This document shows, one piece after another, positions 7,089-15,350 of a DNA stretch of 64,000 nt. Position numbers and translations under genes: made by a program. The notes under the pieces are model-generated. The model worked only from the letters and a program-made list of their open reading frames with translations, ran no database searches and was not told where the DNA came from. This DNA comes from Kushneria pakistanensis (lineage in GTDB: Bacteria; Pseudomonadota; Gammaproteobacteria; Pseudomonadales; Halomonadaceae), in NCBI RefSeq assembly GCF_014652795.1, contig NZ_BMZM01000002.1, positions 310,001 through 374,000 of the forward strand, given 5' to 3'. The first letter of the stretch is position 1. Every line of letters starts with the position of its first letter.

Positions 7089-9161
7089 CTAGAACCCGAC
7101 CTCCAGCCCGGCGTAAAAGGTCCGCCCCGGGGCCGGCTCGAAGTAGCGATCGTTGCTGGCATTGATGCGGGTATTGGCAAAATGCTCCCGATCGAACAGG
7201 TTGCGAATGCCGGCGTAGACGTTGAGGTTCGTATCATTGCCGAGCCGCCAGCCCTCGCCGGCGCGCAGGTTGATCAGCCAGTAGCTGTCGACGTCCACGT
7301 CGTTGGCGTTGTCCGCCACCATGTCGCCGATGTACTGGGTCTCGAGCGTGGCAAAGCGTTGGTCCTGCCCCTCCCAGGTCAGCCAGTTGACCCAGGTCTG
7401 CTCCGGCAAGCCGGGAATGCGGTTGCTGTCATGGCGCTCGCCGTCGGCGTCGAAGCTGTCAAAACGGTAGTGGGCCAGCGTCAGGGCGCTATCGAGCCGC
7501 CAGGTCTCATCGATCTGCCAGCCCAGTGCCACTTCCAGCCCGTCGCGGTTGGTGTCGCCGGCGTTCTGGTAGAAGGTGCGATCGTTATCGCCTTCCAGGG
7601 AATAGGGCACCAGCTCATCGCGCACCCGTACCGAGAACAGCGCCACGTCGTAGTTCAGGCCGTTGTTGAAATGCCCGCGAAGGCCGATTTCGCGGTTCCA
7701 CGCCTTTTGCGGCTCGACGCTTGAATTGAAGCCGCCGCCCCCGGCGGGATTGGCAAACTCCGAGAAGGTCGGCGTCTCGAACGAGGTACCGGTGTTCACG
7801 TAGGCCTGATGGTCGGGCAGGTAGCGATAGCTCAGGCCCGCCGAGCCGCTCCACTCGTTGAATTCCCGGTCACCGCTGTTGTCGCCTTCGGTGGTCAGGT
7901 CATCGTTGATCTTGAGCCGCACGCGGTCGTAGCGCGCGCCAAGGGATGCCGTCCACTGATCATCAAGGTCGAGGTCGCCCTGCACAAACACCCCGGTCGA
8001 GGTGGCACTCTGGGTTTCGTCTTCAACCTTGCCGGTGACGTTGCCGCTGAAGGCGACATTGCGCCGCCAGCGGTCATCGCGCTGATGGGCGGCATCAACA
8101 CCGGCCACGTAGCGCAGCGGCATGTCACCCAGGCTCAGCGTCTGATGGTACTCGGCGCTGGCGCCGAAGAAGTCGCGGTCATAGCCCAGCAGGCTGTCAC
8201 CCGGATAGGGCAGCTGCTGCTCGAAGTGGCGCCAGCTGTAGAACCCCTTCACGTAGAGCTCGCCGGGCCCGGCGGCAAGGTCCTCGTACTGCAGCCCCAC
8301 CACCTGCTGGTCAACGCTCTGACCGGTGTCATATTCCTTGGTAAAGGCGCCGGCCTGATGGCGTTTCTCACCGACCTGCTCGCGGGTCAGCCCGCCCGGG
8401 TCTTCCGAGCGCGGGTTGTCGAGCAGATTGACGATGGCGGTCAGCGCGCGGTCCTCATCCAGCTCGCGGCGCAGTTTGGCGTTGAGCAGGTACTTCTCCA
8501 CCGAGCTGTGGTCCCGGTAGCCGTTCTGGTTCAGCGCCGAAAGGCTGACGTGGTGCGACCAGTCACCGTTGGCGCCGCCGGTCTGCAGTGAGGCCTTCCT
8601 GTAGTCGTCGCTGCCGCCCTCCACACGCAGGCGCGTGCCGGGATTGTTCCGGCCGTCGGCGGTGGTCACCGAGATCACGCCGCCGGCGGCGTTGCCGTAG
8701 AGCACCGACGACGGCCCGCGGATCACCTCGATGCTCTCGGCGCTGTCCAGATCAATCGCGTCGATCTGGGCCTGACCGTCCGGCAACGTATAGGGAATGC
8801 CGTCCATCAAAATGGTGATGCCGCGCACGCCGAAGGGCGCGCGGGCGCCGAAGCCGCGAATGGCGATGCGCTGGCCCTGGGCAAAGTTGTCGCGGTTCTG
8901 GATGAACACGCCCGGCACCTGCCCGAGCGATTCATCCAGCCGCACGCGCTGCTGACCGCGCCGGATGCTCTCTCGCTCGACGGTCGACACGGCCGCCGGC
9001 GTGTCGTAAAGCTCGCGGGCCAGCCGCGGGGCGCTGATCACCATCGTCTCCACGGCGTCGGTGTTGTCCACGGCATCAACCGTCTCGATCTCTTCGCCAT
9101 GGGCGGTTCCCGCCGTCATGGCGCCCGCCAGCGCCAGCAGCAGCGTCCTGCGTGTTGTCAT
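7089..9161 (-). CDS. TonB-dependent outer-membrane receptor, YncD/PqqU-like
   Basis: This 690-residue receptor starts with a Sec signal peptide (MTTRRTLLLALAGAMTAGTAHG). A plug domain follows, with DTPAAVSTVERESI and LGQVPGVFIQNRDNFAQGQRIAIRGFGARAPFGVRGI, then a 22-strand barrel ending in an aromatic residue (FYAGLEVGF). The plug wording FGVRGI...DGIPYTLPDGQ is very close to E. coli YncD, now PqqU, a receptor for pyrroloquinoline quinone; a ferric chelate receptor is the alternative. The start has AGGGGAA upstream. No Fur or Zur box was recognised in front of it. It is transcribed toward the lipoprotein gene. Confidence 0.88.
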   Translation of the reverse strand: MTTRRTLLLALAGAMTAGTAHGEEIETVDAVDNTDAVETMVISAPRLARELYDTPAAVSTVERESIRRGQQRVRLDESLGQVPGVFIQNRDNFAQGQRIAIRGFGARAPFGVRGITILMDGIPYTLPDGQAQIDAIDLDSAESIEVIRGPSSVLYGNAAGGVISVTTADGRNNPGTRLRVEGGSDDYRKASLQTGGANGDWSHHVSLSALNQNGYRDHSSVEKYLLNAKLRRELDEDRALTAIVNLLDNPRSEDPGGLTREQVGEKRHQAGAFTKEYDTGQSVDQQVVGLQYEDLAAGPGELYVKGFYSWRHFEQQLPYPGDSLLGYDRDFFGASAEYHQTLSLGDMPLRYVAGVDAAHQRDDRWRRNVAFSGNVTGKVEDETQSATSTGVFVQGDLDLDDQWTASLGARYDRVRLKINDDLTTEGDNSGDREFNEWSGSAGLSYRYLPDHQAYVNTGTSFETPTFSEFANPAGGGGFNSSVEPQKAWNREIGLRGHFNNGLNYDVALFSVRVRDELVPYSLEGDNDRTFYQNAGDTNRDGLEVALGWQIDETWRLDSALTLAHYRFDSFDADGERHDSNRIPGLPEQTWVNWLTWEGQDQRFATLETQYIGDMVADNANDVDVDSYWLINLRAGEGWRLGNDTNLNVYAGIRNLFDREHFANTRINASNDRYFEPAPGRTFYAGLEVGF

Positions 9162-9304
9162 ATTGTTCCCCTGAAGTTGGTTGTCGTGTTGTTGTCGTTG
9201 TCTTGTTCGAGGCACTCACCTTCTGGCGGGGTGAAGATACCGGTCTGTCGCATGGTTATCGTTTTGGTGCTCCGCGCATGGGCGCGATCTTGTCGAATGG
9301 CCGT

Positions 9305-11419
9305 TTATTGGCCGCTCTGAATGAAGGCCACAAAGGCCTGGGGGATGACCCGCTCTTTGGTGTCCTTGTGGCGAAAGTAAAAGCGAAACCCCTTGGCCAC
9401 CCGGTAGGCACCCCAGCTGCCGCTGTAGCTGCTGATGGGTTGCCACCGTTCGAACTCGATATCGGGATCATTTTCGACCTGCACCAGGATCTTGGGGTTG
9501 CGCGTCTCGATATGATCACTGGCCAGCGTAATGTGGTCATCATGACACTCTGAATAGTCGAAATACGCCGATTCCAGTCTGTCGCCCTGACCCGGCTCGA
9601 AGGCGCCCGACCAGCGAATCATGAAGGGGGTGGCCTGCTTCGTCGTACCGATCCGGCAGCGCTCGTCGCCTGTGGCGTCTTCCGGGGCCTCCGGATTGGT
9701 CTGCTTGAACGGAATCGTCGTCGACAGGGCACCGGTGCGGTCGATCCCGTGCTCGACATGAGCATCAATCCCTTCCTCGGCAAGGATCCGGCGCGCCCAG
9801 CGCAGTCTGGTTTTCGATGGTTCGCTGTCGCCGGATTTGAGCTCGATGGAGCCGTTGCGCGTGGTCAGGCGCAGGGCGCCTGCCGCGTCCAGGTCAAGGG
9901 GCATGCCGCCGTACTCGTTGCCGGTGCTTTTGATCTGAAAGGGTCTGGCGGGTTTCCAGTCATCCATCTCCTGATACAGGCCGTCAACACTCAAGCGGAC
10001 GCCTGACCCGGTGCTTTCGGACAGCAGAAGATCGCCACTGTCGAGTACCGCGCCGCCCATGCGTCCACTTCGGGCTCCCCCCGGGCCATGATCAAATCGC
10101 TCCCAGTGGCCGTGATGGAAGGAGTTGCCGAAGGCGACACATTTCTTGATCTGCTGATTCATCAGGCTGCGGATGGGGTGCAGCGGCTGATCCTCGCTAC
10201 CACCGCCACGCTCGTACCAGTTCATGGTAAAGGAGCAGTTGAAGAGGGTTTTGGCGACCACCAGCTCACCGGAGCATACTTCCCAGGTGTTGCCGTTAAA
10301 GCGGCTGCCCCAAAGCTCGCCCGCGATGTAGCACAGGTGCCTTGTGTACTGGCACAGGTTGCCCTCCATGGTGATGGTGGTGCAGAGAGCATCGGTGTCA
10401 CAGGCCAGACCACGGTCAACGCCGATAAAATGACAGCGCACGACGTCAACGTTAACCAGCGACGCTGCGCCAATGGCGTCACCGACGCCGTTAAAGGTAC
10501 AGCGCTCGATCTTGTTGACGTAGCCGTCCAGCTTGATGCCGTGATAGACGGCGCCCTCCCCTTTGACTTCCGGCGCGAAGAACGCCAGTCCGAAAGCGTT
10601 GTAAACGCCCTCCAGGACGGGGCCACTGTCGGCGTTGTTCTTCAACCTGAGCGCGGCGCCCCTGCTGTTACTGCCAAAGTGCGCCCATTGCTGTCCGCTG
10701 GACATGACGGTCAGGCGCTGGTGCATGTTCACGGTTCTACCGAACACGAAGTTGCCTTCGCTGGGGAACATGACGGTCCGGGTCAGCGTGTCACAGTGCG
10801 CCCTGCACTCATCGACCAGCGCCTGCAGGCGCTCGGCGTTGTGATCGGCGTTGTCCTGATCGCCTGTCGGATCAAGGCCCCAGGCCAGCACGCAGCCTCG
10901 GGGCGTCTCGCCCCACTCGCGCTTATAGCGCGCGCCCTGGGCCGTCACAATGACACTGCCGCCGTTGTCGGCGCTGGACGTATCTGCCGGGTCATGGGCA
11001 TAGACACCGCCACCGAAGCCGGGCACGACATAAAAGGTCGTCGCAACACGCTCTCCCGTGTACAGCGGTGTGCGTTCGCGCAGTCCGGCCATGTGGGTTA
11101 CCGGGATGGGACGCATGACCACATCCTTCAGACGATCGATCAGCAAGCGCTGGATGACGGCCTCATAGGGGCTGGCAGTCATGACGCCCGGGGTGTCACT
11201 GCCTTCGGGCGGCGCAGGGGGCGGCTGTTGACGCCAGCCATCGACGAGGCCCCGGGCATGGTCGCGCAGGGAGGGCACCCTGGTGCCGTCAGCCAGGGTG
11301 ACGGTCTGATCGGGCAGCTCTTCAAGCACTTCCAGGCCGCTGGAATGCATCTGCTCGATATCGTTGATCGTCGCATACACCTGATCGCGCAGTTGCTGGT
11401 CGGTCATGGTCATCGCCAT
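9305..11419 (-). CDS. Large beta-helix (tailspike/pectate-lyase-like) protein
   Basis: This 704-residue protein has no signal peptide or membrane segment. Residues about 240-500 are short strands with repeated asparagine/glycine turns and stacked hydrophobics (GVYNAFGLAFFAPEVKGEGAVYHGIKLDGYVNKIERCTFNGVGDAI), typical of a right-handed parallel beta-helix as in phage tailspikes or polysaccharide lyases. The last 110 residues look like a separate beta-sandwich. I do not recognise the family. No phage genes surround it. The ATG at 11419 follows AGAGG; an open frame further upstream lacks a plausible start. Function unknown; carbohydrate binding or cleavage is only a guess from the fold. Confidence 0.72.
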   Translation of the reverse strand: MAMTMTDQQLRDQVYATINDIEQMHSSGLEVLEELPDQTVTLADGTRVPSLRDHARGLVDGWRQQPPPAPPEGSDTPGVMTASPYEAVIQRLLIDRLKDVVMRPIPVTHMAGLRERTPLYTGERVATTFYVVPGFGGGVYAHDPADTSSADNGGSVIVTAQGARYKREWGETPRGCVLAWGLDPTGDQDNADHNAERLQALVDECRAHCDTLTRTVMFPSEGNFVFGRTVNMHQRLTVMSSGQQWAHFGSNSRGAALRLKNNADSGPVLEGVYNAFGLAFFAPEVKGEGAVYHGIKLDGYVNKIERCTFNGVGDAIGAASLVNVDVVRCHFIGVDRGLACDTDALCTTITMEGNLCQYTRHLCYIAGELWGSRFNGNTWEVCSGELVVAKTLFNCSFTMNWYERGGGSEDQPLHPIRSLMNQQIKKCVAFGNSFHHGHWERFDHGPGGARSGRMGGAVLDSGDLLLSESTGSGVRLSVDGLYQEMDDWKPARPFQIKSTGNEYGGMPLDLDAAGALRLTTRNGSIELKSGDSEPSKTRLRWARRILAEEGIDAHVEHGIDRTGALSTTIPFKQTNPEAPEDATGDERCRIGTTKQATPFMIRWSGAFEPGQGDRLESAYFDYSECHDDHITLASDHIETRNPKILVQVENDPDIEFERWQPISSYSGSWGAYRVAKGFRFYFRHKDTKERVIPQAFVAFIQSGQ

Positions 11420-11549
11420 GGGGGCCTCTTGTGGGGTGCTTCTCGGTGGGGAGAAGTGTAGCGCCTCACGACGCGACAAGAGGGCCGGCAGCCTTAAAGT
11501 ACTGGCGAATGCTGTCACAGCGGCCGAATGCTGTAGATTGAGGCCGCCT

Positions 11550-11903
11550 TCAATGGGTGCGCTTTAAAAAGTCCCTGAGCACCACGGCGTTGTTGCACTC
11601 CTCGTCCCTTGCCGCATAAAGCAGCGTCAGCCCTTCGTTTTGCGCGTGCTCGCGCAGGGTCTGGGGAAGCGTTGAGTCCCCCTCGCGCAGCTCCCTGCGG
11701 TAGGCGTCATAAAAGCCTTTCCAGCGGTCGCGGTCGTGGCCAAACCACTTGAGAAGATCCCTTGAGGGCGCAATCTCGCGGCACCACTCGTCGATATGGG
11801 CGTCCTCCTTTGCCACGCCCCGCGGCCACATGCCGTCAATCAGCACCCGGTAGCCGTCATCGCTGTCGCGCTGGTCATAAATACGCTTGAGCTGAATCTG
11901 CAT
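11550..11903 (-). CDS. DUF488 family protein (YeaO-like)
   Basis: This 117-residue soluble protein has the DUF488 signature: KRIYDQRDSDDGYRVLIDGMWPRG near the start, then a W-rich centre (DLLKWFGHDRDRWKGFYDAYRREL) and LTLLYAARDEECNNAVVL. The biochemical role of the family is not established. The start has a strong AGGAGG. It is divergent from the ABC transporter operon, and the Zur-like box at 12046 lies in the shared upstream region. Confidence 0.9.
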   Translation of the reverse strand: MQIQLKRIYDQRDSDDGYRVLIDGMWPRGVAKEDAHIDEWCREIAPSRDLLKWFGHDRDRWKGFYDAYRRELREGDSTLPQTLREHAQNEGLTLLYAARDEECNNAVVLRDFLKRTH

Positions 11904-12045
11904 GTCGCCTCCTGCGGTGGGGTCATGATGTCCCAATGACATTAGCAGGTGTGAATTCAACCGGCAGAGATGCCTTTTGTCGCACCCTGTGGAGCTGGCA
12001 GACACGCCTAAAGACTTAAGACAATCACAATACAATACCTTGATT

Positions 12046-12058
12046 GTTATGATATAAC
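12046..12058 (+). promoter_or_regulatory. Zur-like box upstream of the ABC transporter operon
   Basis: GTTATGATATAAC matches the gammaproteobacterial Zur core GTTATANTATAAC at 11 of 12 specified positions. It overlaps a possible -10 element (TATGAT) and lies about 47 nt before the first gene. Zinc repression of the operon is inferred. Confidence 0.65.
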
Positions 12059-12098
12059 CTTTCGAATAACAAGCCATGCAGACTGTCAGAGGCGTGCG

Positions 12099-12941
12099 TT
12101 GAACATGTCGAGTGATGCCGTGCTAAGGGTCAATGAGCTGTGCATCCGGGTGGATGGACAGCCGGTGGTAAGCGATCTGTGCTTTCATGTGGCCGCAGGC
12201 GAGCGGGTCTGTCTGCTGGGGCCATCGGGGTCGGGCAAGTCACTGACCGCCGGTGCCATTCTGGGGTTGTCGCCGCACTCGGTGCATATCGATGGCAGCG
12301 TGTGCATCAACGGCGTGGAAGTGGCCGATATTCGCGCTACGAGGCGTTCGCCGCAGTCGCGCTCGGGCATGGTCTTTCAGGACACCCACTCGGCGCTCAA
12401 CCCGCTGGTCAGCGTCGGCGCGCAGCTGCGTGAACCCTTCATGCGCTTTCACGGCCTCTCCCGCAAGAGCGCCATGGAGGCTGCGAGAACCATGCTCGCC
12501 GGCATGAACATGGAACGCATCGATGACATCCTGCAGCGCTCGCCGGCCGAGCTTTCCGGCGGTCAGCGCCAGCGCATCTGCATGGCGCTGGCGCTGGCCT
12601 GCAGGCCGGCGCTGATCGTGGCCGATGAGCCCACCACCGCGCTGGACGTGCTCACCCAGGAGGAAGTGCTGACACTTTTGCGCGAGTGCACCGGCACGGC
12701 GGATACCCCGGCGCTGCTGTTCATCTCCCATGACATCGGCGCGGCCTGTCGGCTGTGCGAGCGCGCGGTCATCATCGATGAAGGCCGGCTGGTCGAAAGC
12801 AACACGCTGACCCACATCATCGCCAACCCGCAGCATCACTTCTCGCGACAGCTGGTGCGCGCGCTGCGCGATAGCGCTCCCGGCACGGTGCCCTGGGCGC
12901 CCGACTTTGATGCTCGCGAGGGGCTGTTGTGCACGGCGTAA
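12099..12941 (+). CDS. ABC transporter ATP-binding protein, OppD/NikD type
   Basis: This 280-residue ATPase of the peptide/nickel importer family has Walker A GPSGSGKS (about residue 41), the Q-loop VFQDTHSALNPL, signature LSGGQRQRI and Walker B LIVADEPTTALDV. It powers import together with the next gene. A TTG start at 12099 has AGAGG at the correct distance; an ATG two codons later (12105) is the alternative. It opens a four-gene operon whose Zur-like box suggests a metal or metal-chelate substrate rather than peptides. Confidence 0.9.
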   Translation: MNMSSDAVLRVNELCIRVDGQPVVSDLCFHVAAGERVCLLGPSGSGKSLTAGAILGLSPHSVHIDGSVCINGVEVADIRATRRSPQSRSGMVFQDTHSALNPLVSVGAQLREPFMRFHGLSRKSAMEAARTMLAGMNMERIDDILQRSPAELSGGQRQRICMALALACRPALIVADEPTTALDVLTQEEVLTLLRECTGTADTPALLFISHDIGAACRLCERAVIIDEGRLVESNTLTHIIANPQHHFSRQLVRALRDSAPGTVPWAPDFDAREGLLCTA

Positions 12942-13783
12942 ACTCAAGCCAGGCGTCGGCGCCCCTGCTGTGCGCCGAAGGACTTTACAAGCATCTCCAC
13001 CAGCCGAGCCTGGCGTTCTGGCGCGGGCGGCAGAGCCGCACGATCCTGCGTGACATCAACCTGTCGATTCGCCCCGGCGAGCGCATTGGCCTGGCCGGCG
13101 TCTCGGGGGCCGGCAAGACGACGCTTTTGAACCTTTTGCTGGCACTGAAAGGCGCCGATGCCGGCACCATCACCTGTCAGGGGCAGCCCGTGCGCCCGGC
13201 CTCGGTACGCGCGCTGCGCTGGTATCGCCGGCTGGTGCAGTACATTCCCCAGGACCCGGCCGCTTCGCTGGACCCGCGCATGAGCGTGCGTGATCTGATT
13301 CGCGAGCCGCTGGTGCGTCTGAACGTGGCAGACAACCACGCCCGGCGCATCGATGAAGCGCTGGACCGGGTCGGGCTGGACCGGAAGTTTTCAAGCGCCC
13401 GCCCCGGAGCACTCTCCGGCGGTCAGGCCCAGCGCGTGGCGATCGCCCGCGCCGTGGCGCTGCGCCCGCGCCTGTTGCTGGCCGATGAGCCGCTCAGCGG
13501 GCTGGACCTGCCGGTGCGCGCCCGTGTCATGCAGCTCTTTGATGACATGAGCCGTCTGGATGGCACGGCCTTTTTGATCATCTCCCATGATCTCTCCGTC
13601 ATGCCGCGGCTGTGTGAGCGCACGCTCATCCTGCATGACGGCGCCATCATCGAGGACCGCTCCACGGCGGCGCTCTTTGACGCTCCCGCGCACGACCACA
13701 CCCGAGCGCTGGTGCGCGCCGCGCATCTGGACCATGCCGCCATGACGCCGGCGTCCGCGACTGTCCTTCACCCCGTTTCCTGA
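12929..13783 (+). CDS. ABC transporter ATP-binding protein, OppF/NikE type
   Basis: This 284-residue second ATPase of the importer has Walker A GVSGAGKT, Q-loop YIPQDPAASLDPR, signature LSGGQAQRV and Walker B LLLADEPLSGLDL. It starts with GTG inside the end of the preceding gene (13-nt overlap) with GAGGGG upstream, so the two are translationally coupled. It forms a heterodimer with the OppD/NikD-like subunit under the fused permease. Confidence 0.9.
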   Translation: MHGVNSSQASAPLLCAEGLYKHLHQPSLAFWRGRQSRTILRDINLSIRPGERIGLAGVSGAGKTTLLNLLLALKGADAGTITCQGQPVRPASVRALRWYRRLVQYIPQDPAASLDPRMSVRDLIREPLVRLNVADNHARRIDEALDRVGLDRKFSSARPGALSGGQAQRVAIARAVALRPRLLLADEPLSGLDLPVRARVMQLFDDMSRLDGTAFLIISHDLSVMPRLCERTLILHDGAIIEDRSTAALFDAPAHDHTRALVRAAHLDHAAMTPASATVLHPVS

Positions 13784-13807
13784 TACCCACTGCTTTGGAG
13801 AGCCCTC

Positions 13808-15340
13808 TTGACCCTTCGCCGCGCGTTTTATCGGTCCACCTTTTATCTATCGCTCGGGGTCCTGTCACTGGCCCTGCTCACCGGCTGTCAGCAGGAGGAG
13901 TCATCAGAGGAAGCGGCCGGCGAGCAGGCCGGTAACAACCGCGTGCGCGTGGCCATGCTTCAGCCGCCGCGCTCGGGGCTCAATCCGCTGACCGATGACG
14001 CCTTCAAGCTCTCGCGCTGGCGCACCGCCGAGACCCTGGTGCGGCTGGATGATGACGGTGACCCGCAGCCGTTTCTGGCCACCGAGTGGGAACAGATCGA
14101 TGAGCGCACCTGGCGCTTCGAGATTCGCGACAACGTCACCTTCCATGACGGCACGCCGCTGACCTCTGAGCAGGTCGTGCACGCCCTGACGGCGGCCACC
14201 CGCGCCGCACCGCGCCCGCGCATTCTTGATGGCGTGAAGATGACCATCGAGGCCGATGGCGAGCACGCCGTGCGGGTACGCACCGAACATGCCGACCCGC
14301 TGGTGCCCAACCGCCTCTCGAGCCCGCAGCTGGCCATCATGGCGGCGAAGGCCTACGGCGAGGATGGCCGGGTCAACCCGATCGAGGCCGGCACCGGGCC
14401 GTTCGTGTTGAAGGAGATCAACGGCACCCAGAGCGCGCGGCTGGATCGCTATGACGACTACTGGGGCGAGCGCGCCGCGCTTGCCGGCATTGACGCCGAC
14501 TATGTGCCCGACGGTACCGCGCGGGCCGCGGCGCTGCGCACCGGCACGGCTGATGTGGTCGAGGCCGTACCGGTCTCCCAGGTCGCGCTGATCGACCCGG
14601 AGCTGGTCCATGAGGTGCCGATGCCGCGTACCAACACGCTCTATCTCAATACCGAAAAGGGCCCCTTCCAGGACCCGGCCATGCGCGCTGCTGCCCGTGA
14701 GGCGCTCAATGCCGAGGCCATTGTGAGAACGGTCTATGAAGGCCGCGCCGACGTGGCCCGCGGCCTGCTGGGCCCGGCGCTGGCCTGGGCCGATGGCCTG
14801 CGCTCGCCGATCGAGGGCCGTGCGGATGCTGCACCGCCCAACGGCGCCGACATCACGCTGGGCACCTTCACCGATCGGGCGGAGCTTCCTGAAGTGGCGG
14901 TGCTGCTGGAGCAGCAGCTGAAGGCGGCGGGCTTTACGGTCCATCAGGAGGTGCGCCAGTACGCCCATATCGAATCGGACATGCTCGCCGGGGCGTTTGA
15001 CGCCGTGATCCTCTCGCGCGCGACCATGCTCGACTCCGGTGACCCGGTCGCCTACATGTACAGCGACTTCGCCTGCGAGGGCTCCTTCAACATTGCCCAG
15101 CTCTGCGACCCGACCGTTGATGAAGCGCTTTCCCTCGCCGCCGACCTGCCCACCGGGGAGGCGCGCCGTCAGGCGATCATCGATGCCGAAGCGGCCATTC
15201 TGGCCACGGACGCTGCCGTGCCGATGCTGCACGAGCGCGTGATCCAGGGCGAGGCCGCGCGGGTTCATGAGGCCGTGCGCGACCCGCGCGAGCGCGAGCT
15301 GATCTCCGAGCACACGCGCCTTGGCGCCGCAACGCGCTAG
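13808..15340 (+). CDS. NikA/OppA-type substrate-binding lipoprotein
   Basis: This 510-residue solute-binding protein of family 5 (SBP_bac_5) has a lipoprotein signal peptide with lipobox LLTGC at about residue 28, then an acidic linker. The family core WRFEIRDNVTFHDGTPLTSEQVVHALT is present, as is GTGPFVLKE. It would capture the substrate in the periplasm for the fused permease. It starts with TTG after TTGGAGAG. The overall style is nearer to NikA than to OppA; with the Zur-like box I favour a metal (Ni/Zn) or metal-chelate substrate, with short peptides as the alternative. Confidence 0.88.
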   Translation: MTLRRAFYRSTFYLSLGVLSLALLTGCQQEESSEEAAGEQAGNNRVRVAMLQPPRSGLNPLTDDAFKLSRWRTAETLVRLDDDGDPQPFLATEWEQIDERTWRFEIRDNVTFHDGTPLTSEQVVHALTAATRAAPRPRILDGVKMTIEADGEHAVRVRTEHADPLVPNRLSSPQLAIMAAKAYGEDGRVNPIEAGTGPFVLKEINGTQSARLDRYDDYWGERAALAGIDADYVPDGTARAAALRTGTADVVEAVPVSQVALIDPELVHEVPMPRTNTLYLNTEKGPFQDPAMRAAAREALNAEAIVRTVYEGRADVARGLLGPALAWADGLRSPIEGRADAAPPNGADITLGTFTDRAELPEVAVLLEQQLKAAGFTVHQEVRQYAHIESDMLAGAFDAVILSRATMLDSGDPVAYMYSDFACEGSFNIAQLCDPTVDEALSLAADLPTGEARRQAIIDAEAAILATDAAVPMLHERVIQGEAARVHEAVRDPRERELISEHTRLGAATR

Positions 15341-15350
15341 GGAAGAGAGC

